Source: Gonapodya prolifera JEL478 (taxonomy: Eukaryota > Monoblepharomycota > Monoblepharidomycetes > Monoblepharidales > Gonapodyaceae). Taken from it: a stretch of DNA of 64,000 nucleotides. This document shows, in pieces, positions 1 to 11,213 of the stretch. Location of the stretch: assembly GCA_001574975.1 (NCBI GenBank), contig KQ965741.1, positions 372,001-436,000 of the forward strand, in the 5' to 3' direction. Numbering within the stretch: the stretch's first letter is position 1; each line of letters starts with the position of its first letter. The notes under the pieces were generated by a model. The model saw nothing but the letters and a program-made list of their open reading frames with translations. It was not told where the DNA came from and searched no databases. Both the position numbers and the translations under genes were made by a program.

Positions 1-306
1 CCCCCACCGCCACCGCCGCCAACACCCTCGCCACCGTCGCCAACTCTTGCAACACCCCAAGTACCCGTCGCTTCTACCGCTGTTGGCGCCTCAACCACGT
101 CATCTCCAACACCTCCAATCGACACAACTCCAACCGACTTCGGAACCAACAAAGCCACTCCAGCGCCTCCAGAGCCGTTGCCAACAACTCCTGTTCCTGC
201 ACCAGTGAGGACTGCTGGCGCTCTTGACAGCAAGGTTCAGACTGGTTGGGCTGCGGTGGCAGGTGTTGCAGTGGTGTTGATGCTGGTTCGAGGGATGGGG
301 TTGTGA
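1..306 (+). CDS. C-terminal end of a Pro/Thr-rich surface protein (5' part outside window)
   Basis: The first reading frame is open from base 1 to a TGA at 304-306 and gives about 101 residues. It starts with a run of prolines, continues as a low-complexity stalk rich in Pro, Thr, Ser and Ala, and ends in a hydrophobic segment (WAAVAGVAVVLMLV) followed by RGMGL and the stop. A stalk of this composition with a terminal hydrophobic helix and almost no cytoplasmic tail is what a GPI-anchor signal or a tail anchor looks like in fungal cell-surface proteins. The small residues in TAGALDSKV just before the helix could hold a GPI attachment site. The globular part lies upstream and cannot be judged. 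A soluble protein is unlikely. Any relation to the mucin-like gene at 19-23 kb rests on composition only. Confidence 0.6.
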   Translation, partial: PPPPPPPTPSPPSPTLATPQVPVASTAVGASTTSSPTPPIDTTPTDFGTNKATPAPPEPLPTTPVPAPVRTAGALDSKVQTGWAAVAGVAVVLMLVRGMGL

Positions 307-1046
307 ATTGGTGTGAAACTAGGGGCTTCTTTGAATGTTAGTTTTATAGGTGTCGTGCGACAAGGCGAATGTCATAAAATCGTTATCAAATTTGGAGTTT
401 TGAATGGTTTACATCGGCATGCAACACAAAGCCGGAATCAAGCCACGCGAAGAAGCGAGTGTTCGATAATCTATCAGACTTTTTATGAGAAATGAAGGCA
501 ACAACCCCCGCGAATCGGCATGACGCACGTGATGATCCACATCTACGGAGGGGAGAGAAATTGTAGTCGCACGGTGAAAATTTATTTGTTGTGCCAAGTT
601 CACGCAAGGGCAGTCAAACCCTTCCCCCGCAATGTCGAAGTTTCTGTCGCCCGCGGTGAGTAATCCATTGCGCGGATTCAAATCAACGCAGAGACCGATG
701 TTTGTGCTCAATCTCTTGAATGAAATCGATTGCTTCCTCGAGAGTTTGATCGGTTCCTCCCGCGATTGTTGGAAGATGCCAACCTGGAATTGGAAGGAAT
801 CCTTTTCCACCAATGTGCAGTTTCTGTGCTTTTTGCTTGCTCATGATCGGTGACAGAGGATTCTGCATTTGTGGACGTCCGCTGACAATATCTTGTCCTC
901 CCGCTCCCATCTGCCATTCGAATATCAGAGCATCGCATTACAGGAATTTCACTATCCGCCGCCAGCCAATCGCGTCACGCATGAGAACACAGGGTGAGAC
1001 GTTCCAGATTTCACCACTCCCTTTCAAGTTTGACCTGATTCCCCTA
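307..1046. other. Spacer with an unassigned minus-strand open stretch
   Basis: No gene is convincing here. On the minus strand around 683-838 a frame reads MSKQKAQKLHIGGKGFLPIP and continues with a protein-like acidic/hydrophobic mix (GGTDQTLEEAIDFIQEIEHK) to a stop. I found no second exon, start context or family match. It may be a fragment of a decayed gene. Confidence 0.3.
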
Positions 1047-1880
1047 TGCCGAGCTCCTCCCCATTCTGCCCGTCACGTTCACCGGCATAGGAGCTCGCTC
1101 CTCCCTTTGCTTCCCCTTTACAGCGCTTATCCGTCATCGGCAAAGGAGTACGCTCCTCCCCTTTCTTCCCCGTTGCAGCGACGTTTATCGGCATAGGAGC
1201 TCAGCTCCTCCCCCTTCTTCCCCCTTACAGCATTGTTCTTCGGCATAGGAGCTCGCTCCTCCCTGTTCTTTCCCCTTGCAGCACGTATCTTTTATCGGCG
1301 TAGGAGCTCGCTCCTCCCTGTTCTTCCCCGTTGCAGCGTCGTTCTTCGGAATAGGAGCTCAGCTCCTCCCCCTTCTTCCCCCTTACAGCATCGTTCTTCG
1401 GCATAGGAGCTCGCTCCTCCCCTTTTTTCCCCGTTGCAGCGACGTTTATCGGCACAGGAGCTCAGCTCCTCCCCCTTCTTCCCCCTTTCGATATCGTTCT
1501 TCGGCATTGGAGCTCAGCCCCTCTCCTTTCTTCAAGTGGGGCATCGTTCTTCGGCATAGGAGCTCGCTCCTCCCTGTTCTTCCACCTTGCAGCGACGTTT
1601 ATCGGCATAGGAGCTCAGCTCCTCCCCTGTCTTCCCGTTTCAGCACGTATCATTTATCCACATAGGAGCTTAGCTCCTCTCCATTCTCCCCCTTTCAACA
1701 CGTCTCGCTTATCGGCATAGGAGCTCGCTCCTCCCCTTTCATCCCCATTGCAGCGCTTATCCATAATGTGCACAGTAGTAAGCTTCTCCCCTTTTTCCCC
1801 ATTGCAGCATAAGTTTTCGGCATAGAAGCGCAGCTCCTCCCCTTTCTTTCTCACCGCAGCTTATCGACATGGGAGTTCAG
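1047..1880. repeat. Minisatellite with a period of about 52 bp and palindromic cores
   Basis: About 15-16 tandem units, spaced 50-55 bp apart, carry the core AGGAGCTCGCTCCT or AGGAGCTCAGCTCCT, usually preceded by CGGCATA and followed by a pyrimidine tract (CCCCTTTCTTCCCC) and TTGCAGC or TTACAGC. The two core variants alternate over much of the array, giving a higher-order period of about 105 bp. The last units (about 1750-1880) are more diverged. Each core is an inverted repeat that could form a hairpin. Long open frames cross the array on both strands only because the unit lacks stops. Since 52 is not a multiple of three, a translated unit would change frame at every copy, so a coding role is unlikely. 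Confidence 0.9.
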
Positions 1881-2141
1881 CATGTGAGTCGCTGTGTTTG
1901 AAGTTCATACCCGAGTATCAACTGAAGAATTTCAAATAGCTCGACACTTTGATGCATGTATTTTTTTTCAGTACCAAATGCATTATGATGATAAATATAA
2001 TCTGCGATCTTGATTTTGTGGTCTGTGCGTATTTGGAGTGGGCACTAAAGCTGATCCACCGAGGCTTGCAATCCCCACTTTCACAAAACTTTCTGATTCG
2101 AGGATTTACAATCAAAAACACGCGACGCTTCGTCATCCCGC

Positions 2142-3681
2142 ATGGATTCACTTCTTGCATCATCCGCGCAAGGCGATCCGAGCGCTCGAACTCTTCCAGC
2201 AGCAAGGGGTTTACCTCGCTTGGTTCTTCGGAGCTCCAAGGCCGATCCGCCAGTACCACCGCCCCCAGCTCGTGATGGAGATCTGGACGTCTCTGTTCGT
2301 CGTATTGTGGACTCTTACATGCAGGAAATCTCAGGTGGGTGAATCACCATGTTTTGCATCTTCGCAACAAGTTCGTTGATCCAACGTCTGCGGGCACCAT
2401 CGAACCTATAAAGGGACGATAATAGCAGATCTGAAGTCCAAAATTCACGTGCCCGATGGAGATGTCTCAACGATTGAGAGAGAACAGGCGAAAACACGAG
2501 AACTTCAAAACGCATTGGCAAACTCCCAACGACGCGAAATTGAAGCAGTTTTGCGCGCAGAAAGGTGAGATACGGCGTTTATTTCAGAAACCCTCCTGAA
2601 AGCGTATCTTAATCATAAATCAAACTTCGACAGACTTGAAAAGGAGCTCGAGCAACTTCGATCAAGCTTGGCCGCGAAAACGTCCGAATGTACCACTCTA
2701 TCGTCGGATCTCGAAACTACTCGTGCACATGTGGCCGAGTCTGCGCGAGAAATCGAAAGTCTCAGCCGGCAATGCGACGACCTCCGCGAAGCCGCCAACA
2801 GAATGTCAAACATACGCGTTTCCACCCCAATTCCGGCCGACGAACCGATCATCGACTTTGTAGACGTGGACGAGGTGCACAGCGTGTCTGATGGTAGACG
2901 CACACCGATTCAGGATCTGGATCACCCAATGAGGCCATCAACAACACCCCCGCATTCAGTAACGAGCTCACAAGCTAGTACGCCAATTGACGTTTACTTT
3001 CGTACCGACAGAAACCCTTCTGCTCCAACATGTCGATGTGAGGGTTGTTTGCAATAATGCACACTCCATACGTTGCATTAACTTACGTTGTGGTCATTTC
3101 TTTTATTGCTGTTATCCTTTGCGCTGCCAGTACTCTTCCCGTGGGCCCATTCTCCTGGCGCTGGTCGCCGGGCTACGTTCGCCATGGCAAACACGGATCG
3201 GAGTGCCACATCAAGCGTTGGAACGGAAGTCCCACCGACCCCCGTCCGTCCACGTCCTCCTAAAGCAAGTCGAATGCCAGTGTTTGAGCCGCTCAATGCG
3301 TTACCACTGCGCGACAAGAGAAAGCCGGCCGTCATTCCCGTGAGGAGGGAGTATGTTCTCGAGAACACGGGAGACGTTTTGGAAGACGGAGATTTGTGGG
3401 ATGACGAAGAGAGATCCGCCGTGTCGGATGAATGGACGGCTTGGGACGAAGCTCACCAGAATGGCCTGGCGAAACAATGGCACGTTCCGGCCACGCCTTC
3501 GGCCGGCCCACTTGTACACGTACCTGGCAATGCGCACAGGAGGGCGCAGTCGCTACACCTGCACACGCCAGAGCCCAAGCACCACGCTCGCCCGTACCCG
3601 GCCCCTGCTGAACTGAAGAGGAAGCGGTCGCGTGTGTGGGGACCTGGAGGAGCGTTCAGGGCGTCGTTTGAGCTCCAGTAA
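2142..3681 (+). CDS. Orphan coiled-coil protein, four exons
   Basis: I read four exons with matching phases. The first begins at ATG 2142 (MDSLLASSAQ) and ends near 2335. The second (about 2430-2564) encodes an acidic/basic helical stretch with IEREQAKTRELQNALANSQR. The third (about 2632-3037) gives LEKELEQLRSSLAAKTSECT and is strongly heptad-like. An intron from GTGAGG at 3038 to CAG at 3130 then joins in phase to a long last exon ending at TAA 3679-3681. The C-terminal half is basic and proline-rich and contains LRDKRKPAVIPVRREYVLEN, an acidic patch (DVLEDGDLWDDEE) and a tryptophan pair. The likely architecture is a central coiled coil with a disordered tail, as in scaffold or adaptor proteins. 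No family was recognised. The last exon could instead belong to a separate gene starting at ATG 3184. Confidence 0.5.
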
Positions 3682-4002
3682 CGGCGGGGGATGCATAGCA
3701 CGGCGATGGGGAGAGGATTCGGTGGTGTTTTGGGTGCACACGCGTTTGCATGAAGAATGGCACGGGAGAGATGGACGGATGGATGACCCACTCTTCACTG
3801 TGATTTTTGTAGAATAGTAATGTAGTTTTACTCTCTGTTTAACCCTTTCTGCTGTATCTGTAGTTTCGCCTTCAAATCAAATCAGTTGTGTAGTTGTGCT
3901 TTAGTTGAGGTCCTTCTCTGTTCATTCACTTCCACCACAACACCAGAGCCTTGGATTCATTGACGATCGTGGTCCACGCCTTCTTTCGCACCTACGACTC
4001 CC
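3682..4002. other. Spacer
   Basis: This is the short gap between two plus-strand orphan genes. It holds T-rich stretches and no convincing open frame. It is presumably the terminator of the first gene and the promoter of the second. Confidence 0.4.
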
Positions 4003-5007
4003 ATGTCGGCCCAGATCGCGCCCACACAAGCCAGTTTCCACCCCCGCGTCTCTGCCCGTGCCCATGCCCCTCACCCACAACCGGGCTCCGCAATCACCCC
4101 ATCCCCCGCCACGATCGCAAAACGTGCCCAGCGCAAGCTGAAGCGGCAGGAAATCGGCGCTCTGGGCGCGGCGCTGCGTCGGCGACGGCAGGACGAGCAT
4201 GCTGCAGTGGCAGTGCGGGGACGCGCGGGTGCGGTTCGGGCGGGGATATTGAGGGAGATTGCACACGCGCAGGCCGCCGATGCGGAGGAGGGCGTGAGGT
4301 GGCGGCCTGTGATGGGCGGGCGGGTGTGTGGCGAGGGAGATGGAGGGAGTCGGCGTGGTGTGTGTGGTACAAACCCCGGACTAAAAAGTGCTCCGAGCGT
4401 GGACCGTGCCGGCGAGGCGGTGGGACTGCGGCATGGAGGACGGGTGAAGGTGCAGGTGCCGGCAGAGGTGGGCCCCTTATCGCCCAGGGGTGGTCGCCGA
4501 GGACATTCAGGCTCGCCACGTCCGACAACCATCGCATCTGCGTCGGTCGACGCCGTGCGCGATATGGATAGAGTCATTAAGCGGTCCGCGTCGTCGCTGG
4601 ATAGTGCCAGTGCCTTACCGGGCGACACGAGCACGAGCAATAATGTTGGTGGTGTGGCGGATGGCGATCGCGACGAGCACGGTGGGATGGAGTACCACTA
4701 TGCGGGCTCGGTAGAGCAGGAGCAAGAGCAGGAGCAGGAGCGTGACGTGTTGGGCGAAGCGGGCGAGTCTGATGCACACCAGACCGAACACGACGTCTTC
4801 CAAGATGAGGTGGGGAGTGACGGGGTCGAGCAACATGAACATGAACATGAAAGGCACCAAGTCCAGTACCAAGACCAAGATCAAGCGCAGGACCAGCAAC
4901 AACGACAAGGACAAGGGCACGAAAATGAACGGCGCGGCAAGCAGTTGTTGGATGAGTGGGCGGAAGAGGGGAGTGAGGACGATGAGGTGGACGTTCAGTG
5001 GGGGTAG
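4003..5007 (+). CDS. Orphan low-complexity Glu/Gln-rich protein
   Basis: A single uninterrupted frame of 334 residues runs from ATG 4003 to TAG 5005-5007. Residues about 30-90 are Arg/Ala-rich and helical (AKRAQRKLKRQEIGALGAAL). The middle is Gly/Arg-rich. The last 110 residues are dominated by alternating Glu/Gln, His/Glu and Asp/Gln dipeptides (EQEQEQEQE, HEHEHE, DQDQAQDQQQ), ending in a basic helix (NERRGKQLLDEW) and an acidic tail. The basic N-terminal part with a long polar, mostly disordered tail would suit a nuclear protein, but no family was recognised. The length of the frame in GC-rich DNA is partly expected by chance. Use of a clear ATG and the biased tail argue for a real gene. 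An intron cannot be excluded. Confidence 0.45.
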   Translation: MSAQIAPTQASFHPRVSARAHAPHPQPGSAITPSPATIAKRAQRKLKRQEIGALGAALRRRRQDEHAAVAVRGRAGAVRAGILREIAHAQAADAEEGVRWRPVMGGRVCGEGDGGSRRGVCGTNPGLKSAPSVDRAGEAVGLRHGGRVKVQVPAEVGPLSPRGGRRGHSGSPRPTTIASASVDAVRDMDRVIKRSASSLDSASALPGDTSTSNNVGGVADGDRDEHGGMEYHYAGSVEQEQEQEQERDVLGEAGESDAHQTEHDVFQDEVGSDGVEQHEHEHERHQVQYQDQDQAQDQQQRQGQGHENERRGKQLLDEWAEEGSEDDEVDVQWG

Positions 5008-5498
5008 GATGTTGGTCGGAGTTGGTAGTGAGTGGAAGTGGACGCGGGCGCGGTGGCTCGGAGGTGGACAGAAATCTTGGTGGTCGGACGTTGGAAGTTA
5101 TCTCGGGTCTTTGTTGATACCCCCGCTGGCATGGTTCGAGTTTTAGCCTTTGGCATTGCATGTAAATATGGAGTAATGGAATCGACGGCTTGAGCCTTTT
5201 TTCCTCTTTGTGCGCACGCTCGAACGTGACCGACTTGCATTCACGCGAGTCTTGCATGCAGAAAGGAGTCACCAGCAAGGCAGTCATCTCATCATCTCAT
5301 CATTCAAAATATATGGTCTCTTATCACTGTTCATCTGCATACAAACGAATCATCTCATCATCTCGAACACGTCACCTATAATATCGCTCTCACAGATGAA
5401 AGCCAACACAATCATCCGACACAACTCCCCTTCTCTCCTCGGCTAGCATATAGATCCTCGCCTATCATATACAAAGTCCATCTCCCCCATCGCCAAGT
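5008..5498. other. Spacer with a CATCTCAT simple repeat
   Basis: This lies downstream of the E/Q-rich gene and downstream (3') of TSR2, so it holds two convergent 3' ends. Around 5283-5370 there is an irregular repeat of CATCTCAT or ATCTCATC. Nothing else was seen. Confidence 0.5.
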
Positions 5499-6257
5499 CT
5501 ACCGCCTCTTTCCCTTTTTCTGGACGAGCTCAAACCCATCCTCATCCACGACCTTTTCAGGCCGAGTGTCTCTCGTCTGGCCAACAGGCGCAGGCACAGC
5601 GTCCAAGTCACTACCATCAAGGTCCATCGCATCCGGCCGTCGACTGCCGACACTGCCTTCACTCCCCTCCGTTGCGGCCGTGGACCACGTGTGTCCGGCC
5701 TGGCCACCCGACCTGTCCCCGGGGTCCATCCCATCGTCCGTGCGCCAATCATCGTCGTCCTCGTCGCTGGAGTCGTCCTCGACGGGGTTGCCCTGCTCGT
5801 CGAGGACGTTGTTGACGACACGGGACGCAGCCGTAGCGTTGTTCGCCTGAGTGCCATTGCCATTGCCATTGCCAGTGCCGCCAGTACCGCGCGGCGCTGT
5901 GAGTGCGACGAGTCGTTGGTACGAGTCCGACTTTCCGTCCCTGACAATGTCCTTCCACAGCGCAACGAGGTCTCTGCCGACCTGCTGCGGGCTGCCGTCC
6001 TCGCAGTCGACGTTGAAGACCTGGTCAAAGTATGACTCGAAATTGTCTCGCAGATCCTCGGGGTAGACAGTGTCCTTGTGGTGGGCAAAGAAGTCGACGG
6101 TCTCCGCCTGCAGATGGGTCAGCGTGTCTCTGGGATCGCGCACGTTCTGCAGCGACAGTTGCAGCGCCGTCCATCGCGAGAACACGAGAGTTACCGCGTG
6201 CGCGAACGTCGCCTGGCGCTGGCTCGCGGGGAGGGGCGCTGCTGCTGGTGATTCCAT
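5499..6257 (-). CDS. TSR2: Pre-rRNA processing / eS26 escort protein TSR2
   Basis: This is a single-exon gene of 252 residues. The N-terminal 110 residues match the TSR2 family: a helix with VFSRWTALQLSLQN, then DFFAHHKDTVYPEDLRDNFE and the conserved DQVFNVDCEDGSPQQVGRDL, which is the VEDGS core of the family. A long acidic Asp/Ser/Gly-rich linker follows (DDSSDEDDDDW). The C-terminus carries the typical DGFELVQKKGKRR, equivalent to the DGWTLV-type tail. In yeast Tsr2 chaperones free ribosomal protein eS26 (Rps26) from the importin to the pre-40S particle, in the nucleus and cytosol. The protein is longer than yeast Tsr2 (about 205 residues) because of the acidic linker. The start at 6257 is the only ATG before the conserved block. 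Confidence 0.93.
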   Translation of the reverse strand: MESPAAAPLPASQRQATFAHAVTLVFSRWTALQLSLQNVRDPRDTLTHLQAETVDFFAHHKDTVYPEDLRDNFESYFDQVFNVDCEDGSPQQVGRDLVALWKDIVRDGKSDSYQRLVALTAPRGTGGTGNGNGNGTQANNATAASRVVNNVLDEQGNPVEDDSSDEDDDDWRTDDGMDPGDRSGGQAGHTWSTAATEGSEGSVGSRRPDAMDLDGSDLDAVPAPVGQTRDTRPEKVVDEDGFELVQKKGKRR

Positions 6258-6951
6258 TGAGAAAGAAGTGATTGAAGCAGGAGCCGGACCACAGTACTGA
6301 TCACTCGTTCACCACGAAGACCAAGATATTCGAATTAGCAAACAATGCAATCATGCAACTACAAGTGACCAGCTACCAGAGGGACGTCGATAGTTGCCAT
6401 CTGGCGCCCCAACGCCGTGGTCTTGGACGGGAATTCAGTGCGCTATTGTAATTCTCGGACAAACTTGGGACTATAGGTGCCAATTTTGCTCTCGATTAGG
6501 TGCCAAAAGGGATATTTTGCTTTCAGAGTCGTGCAACTCATTGGCTCATCTGCCGACTCTTGTGATGCAGCGAGGCTCACTGCAATATTTCCTACCATAA
6601 GGCTTGGTATCGCGTAGTGCTCCGTAAGCATTCTGGCATACCTTGATCTCTTTGTGCCTGCAGCGTTCATTAGTCTCCTCGGCCCAACGATCACAAGATT
6701 GTTGCACCGCCAACCACCCAACCCCACTCAAAGTGGACATCTTTAAATCTTTCTTTCGTCCAGTTTTACCCCTCTCGCTATATTACCATCACTTCTTTGC
6801 ACTGCATCACAATCCTACATACATCCCACAACGTTACATAAAAAGCACATTTCTGGGCGATTCCCACCCAACGAAGCCAGATTGTAGTAATACGAACAGC
6901 CTAAATTACTTGTCCAGTAAAGTTACATATACTCGCTCCAAAAGGTATCCA
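6258..6951. other. Spacer upstream of TSR2 and 3' of the anoctamin gene
   Basis: The stretch is about 690 bp. It must hold the TSR2 promoter and the anoctamin 3' end. Short open frames occur on both strands without protein-like composition or splice support. Confidence 0.4.
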
Positions 6952-9656
6952 TCACTCGAACGTTCCATACGAGGTCGCACCGTCAATCAACCGTTCCGCC
7001 TCCTCATCTCCAACAATCGACGAGTCCACGGCACTCGCAGGCGCGCCGCCGCCGCCCTCCTCCAACCCTTCCGACGCGGCAGCGACCGCGTGGCTGTCCA
7101 CAATCGCCCGTATATCGTGCAGGTCCTTGGGCAGAAACACGTCGCACCGCGGCTCTACGGGCCCGAACTCGGGCGCGATAGCAGCGACCAGATCGGCTCT
7201 CTTGATCCGCTCGCGCTCGGCTTGTTCCTCGATCGAATCGATGGGCACCGACTCTGCAAACGTGTGGATCACATTCCGCGCAGCCAGGAAGCACACCTGG
7301 GCGACAACCACCGCCGCCGCAACCTCGCCCCATTCGACCCTGATTGGGCCCGTGCAAGGGGCCGCGCAGTCGTCCGTCGCATAGTATGATACGAGCGTCG
7401 CGTTGGTCAGCGTCGCCATGAAACACAGCACGGCCATGGCGTCCTCCCATGCTGCCGTGCCAGGTACGCGTTTGGGGATGGGGCGCCGCATCGAGTTGCA
7501 GAATTTGTTGGCGTCGGTGCGCAGCTCGAAGTAGTTGTTGACGAGCCCCACGAGCGGCGCGAGTGGGAACGCGATCGCGAACAGCAGGATGTTGCCAAAC
7601 TGCACAGTCATTTCGGAAAAGTCCGTGAATACATCGTAGGTTTCTCGAAACGCTTCCGACCGAATCCGATCAAGCAAGGGGTCTCCGCTCGTTTCACGAA
7701 GAAACTCGTCCTTGATCTTCTTTATTGTACTTGCGGCCAAATGCCCGATCCCGTCCGTCGTCAGCATCTTCCGCATCCCTTTCCTCTGAATGACCTCTGC
7801 TTGCTTGCTCAGCGCCGTGAGCACACGCGGAAGGAGGTTTTCAACAAGCTTTGGTAGCACGTCATGTGGGTGGGTCGGAGAGAGTCAAATACATAAAAAG
7901 AGCAGGTGTAGCGATAGACAGCAACGAAGCTCTTACCATGTCCACCAACTGATTCACCACAAGAATCAGAATAATAAACTGCTTCAGCCGCTCCCGCCGT
8001 GGCGGATTCCCCAGCCACCATACATGTCCACTAAAAGGTATATACACTTTTGCGATCCGTGAGTCTTCGACCACCCTTCCCACGCACGAAACCACCAACG
8101 CACCATAAATCAAGAACAGAACGGGAAATAGCGCCGCCATCCCGTTCCACGCAAACAGCTTGAACGTCAAGTCCCGGTCGCGTACCGTATTGGTTGTGTG
8201 GTTCTCGAGCCCGTTGAGTTTGCGCGCAAGCAGCGTCAGACCCGCCGCGAGTGGCGGACCCGTCAGTAGGAACGCCGTCAGCGGCAAGAGAGTCATCACG
8301 GTCTTCCAGGGACCATCGTAATACTGCGCGGGGCGAGTGAGTGAGGCCGAAGAACACGAGCAACGGTTTACACACCTCGTTCACCCAGGTGTCGACTGTG
8401 AACACCACGGCGTTTGCAATGAGCAGCACCACAAACCCCAAGAGCTGCGCCGGGAAACTGATCAGCATCGTGGTCAGCACGGTACCCAGTGGGAACTTTT
8501 CAAAGGCGCGGGCTCCGCTCGCCACCCCAAGAACGACCGAAACCTGGTCCAGAAAACTCCGCGGGAGTTTCACGTGGACGCGGTTCCCTGTGAAGGGGTT
8601 CAAAAACGGGTCGTCCTCGCGGTACGTCGGCAGCGGCCGCTCGGTCGTGGGGATGTGGAACGTGCCCCAGCGGTGGCTGAGGTCCTATCGTGCGACTTTA
8701 GATGTGACGGTGCAGCGCGTTTGGACCATTTCGACCCACTTTGGCGCGGCGGGACCAAAAGGCGGAAAAGGCGATCGCCCACAGAACCACCGTGAAGCCC
8801 CACCATCCGCGGTACTCGCCAAAACCGCTCACCCATGCAAACGTGCCCAAGCTCGCAATCGGAATGAGCCACTGGAAGTAGAAGTACTCGAAGGCAACTG
8901 GGTGGTACGATTGACAGCACTGGAGGGCGTTCATGCGGTGAGATGGCACGCACAATAGTAAGCGACTTCCTCGCCGTATATGTCACGGATCTTGTCAAGT
9001 TCATGCGTCGAAATGGTGTACTTGAATGCCCAAGATGAGATCCATTCCTATCGAGTGGGGTTCGAGACTTCCAACATTGAGAGTATTACAACAAGGATTC
9101 CCACCTGGTTAAATTTCGTGTCCATGAGAGGAAAGATCGCATATACGAATTCACTCGCGTCTATCGAATCCGCCTGGCCGACGGCATCCCCAATCGTTTC
9201 GACTCTGTCTCCGGCTCCAAGTCGAATCCCCACCCCGCCTTGGGATTTTGGCGACGTAATCAAGAAAAACGCCAGCCGGCATCGAGTCGCCGGTGTCAAT
9301 TTCTCAGGCGGAACAGAGGGGAGAAGGAACGAAGGGCCACCGTTGATGAATTCACGGATCCTAACAGTATCATGTCAGGAGCTACTTGTCAAGCCAAGCA
9401 TCTGGCTTTCTCACCCTTCTTCCCGCGATGCCAACGTCAGGGCATCATCGCTACATGTGACGATCAAAGCCACGCGCTCCGAGTCGAGGATTTTCCAGTC
9501 AACTGCAGCCGAAAGCGTTGGACCCGACAACCGATGGACGATCTCTGCCCAGCATCGTTGTCTTCGAAGATCTTTGTACGGATCACGATCGTATTCGCTC
9601 GAGAAATTGAAAATGGTGACGATGTCCGGGTCTTGGACGTCCTCGGCGGAGTTCAT
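6952..9656 (-). CDS. Anoctamin / TMEM16 family protein (Ist2-like), seven exons
   Basis: The exons, all in phase, are 9656-9415, 9360-9105, 9047-8954, 8897-8740, 8684-8376, 8323-7937 and 7848-6952, giving 780 residues. The N-terminal domain shows DIVTIFNFSSEYDRD and the family block SPKSQGGVGIR...EFVYAIFPLMDTKFNQ. The helix-rich channel/scramblase domain begins with ELDKIRDIYGEEVAYYFAFE and continues with FWSRRAKDLSHRWGT, NGLENHTTNTVRDRDLTFKL and TDFSEMTVQFGNILLFAIAF, all typical of fungal anoctamins. The family has ten membrane helices. In fungi members tether the endoplasmic reticulum to the plasma membrane or scramble lipids. The cytosolic tail is short and acidic and ends SYGTFE, without the polybasic stretch that yeast Ist2 uses to bind the plasma membrane. 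The last exon has an inverted, decayed copy at 24.1-24.9 kb. Confidence 0.93.
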
Positions 9657-9753
9657 TCCCTTTCAGCGAACGTCTTGCCACTTCTGTATTCCTCGCAAGG
9701 GTTTGCACCAGTTTGCACGCAAACAACGTTTATGTCATGAATTTCAAGCCACT

Positions 9754-10925
9754 TTATTCGGTGCGTTTGACCTCATACAAGTCCGTCATATTTTCCAATG
9801 CGGTGTTTCGCCGGACAGTGGTCTTGGACAAAGTTTGCATTATGGCAGCCCATTCCGCCTGCAAGGCGACCGCGTCATACACGTGGCTATTGAATTCGCA
9901 GACCACCATGTCTCACCTTTCCTTCCGCCATGCCATGTCCCTTTCCGTCCACTACCAAAAGTCGGCACAGGTCGCCCTCCACCTCTTCGCTTTCATCTTG
10001 AGTCCCAAGAGCTATTTCTCTCGTTACATCGAACGCCTTCTTGGCGTCTTTCAAAGTTGTAACGTCGTCCTTGCTGCCCGCTGTTATGAGTATTCGTGTG
10101 CCCCGTGTCATGGGTCCCCATTCATCAATCAGTCTGCCTTTCTCGGCCAACCGAAGGTGCTCGGGAAGAAGGTGTCCCGCTATTGAGATGACGCCGCTAA
10201 ATCGTGTTCGCTCTTCACGAAACTTCCCCAGTAAAGCGAGGTCAATGGCAATCGATCCACCCTGCGAGAACCCGAAAAGCGTCACCCTCTCCGCGGGCCA
10301 ACCAGACGCATAGTGTTTCGATGAAGACGATGGAGCTTGGGGGAATACGTAGTCGGAAAAGAACCTTGCGAGCGCGTAGCGGGTATAGAGGAGACCCCAA
10401 AATCGGCGAGGATGGTTCGGGGGGAGAACTGACGTCAACAAGAGTCTTGGTCACACGCCTTTGCAACGACGGTAGTGAAGTTGCCTCGAAGACTTGCGCT
10501 CGGCGTCTTGCTCGCTTATGGATGGAAACCAGGCTCGCGAACCGTCATCATACGTGAACGGCACGAGGAAGGGGGCTTTGAGAGACATTATTGCTGTCTG
10601 AGGGAGGTTCATTTTCCGGCCCAGGTCCATGAATGGACGCGGAGAGTCCCCTTGCATCATGATAAAACAATCGTGAGCATTTCATCCTTCATAATGCGAA
10701 AAAAGGGGCCAAATCTTCACCTAATCCGTGAAAAAATACGAGCAAGTTTTCGTCCACGCCATCGGGACTCGGACGATACTCGAATTCGAACCAAGGATTG
10801 GAGCGGGATGGTGGTTTGCGACGGAGGGACTCTCCTCGAGAACCAGCCCCATCGACTCGTTCTGCTTGCAATTTTGTCGGCCCAGCCTCAAACGTGCGTG
10901 ATGAATTCGGCTTTGGCGTAGACAT
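9754..10925 (-). CDS. Alpha/beta hydrolase, acyl-protein thioesterase / carboxylesterase 2 family
   Basis: The start is ATG 10925 (MSTPKPNSS). Exon 1 runs to 10721 and exon 2 starts at 10650. Together they read LLVFFHGLGDSPRPFMDLGR and then LNLP-type PQTAIMSLKAPFLVPFTYDD with AWFPS, which is diagnostic of this family. A further intron near 10430-10475 leads to the nucleophile elbow LFGFSQGGSIAIDLALLG. The acidic and histidine residues fall in ILITAGSKDD and VDGKGHGM. A final intron (9916-9859) joins an exon encoding AEWAAIMQTLSKTTVRRN that ends at 9754. Family members hydrolyse carboxyl esters or remove palmitate from cytosolic proteins. The Ser, Asp and His residues of the triad all seem present. 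The stretch between exon 2 and the elbow is longer than usual, so one intron boundary there is uncertain. The gene ends only about 100 bp from the anoctamin start. Confidence 0.85.
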
Positions 10926-11213
10926 TATAGTCGTGTAAGGTTGTGTTGCTCAGGATTCTCGTTGAGCATTTCCCCCCGGGAAGAATCGCTCAAGCCGCGC
11001 ACCGTTGTGGACACTTCGACTAGCTGATTCATTTCACAGCACTAAGACGTACCACTTGCGTCGTGTCAGATTTTCAACCAAGAAACAACTACAACACCAG
11101 CCAATCGGAAGCGTATGAATCGTCATATAATAGGAAGAACATATAATGAATCCAAGAACTGATAAAAGCTGCAACAGAGAATTTGATGCCCCGACACACA
11201 AAAATCACAAAAA

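Noticed and set aside
1225-1854. Long open frames on both strands across the minisatellite
   Set aside because: The unit simply lacks stops, and its 52-bp period changes frame at each copy. No start or splice context supports coding.
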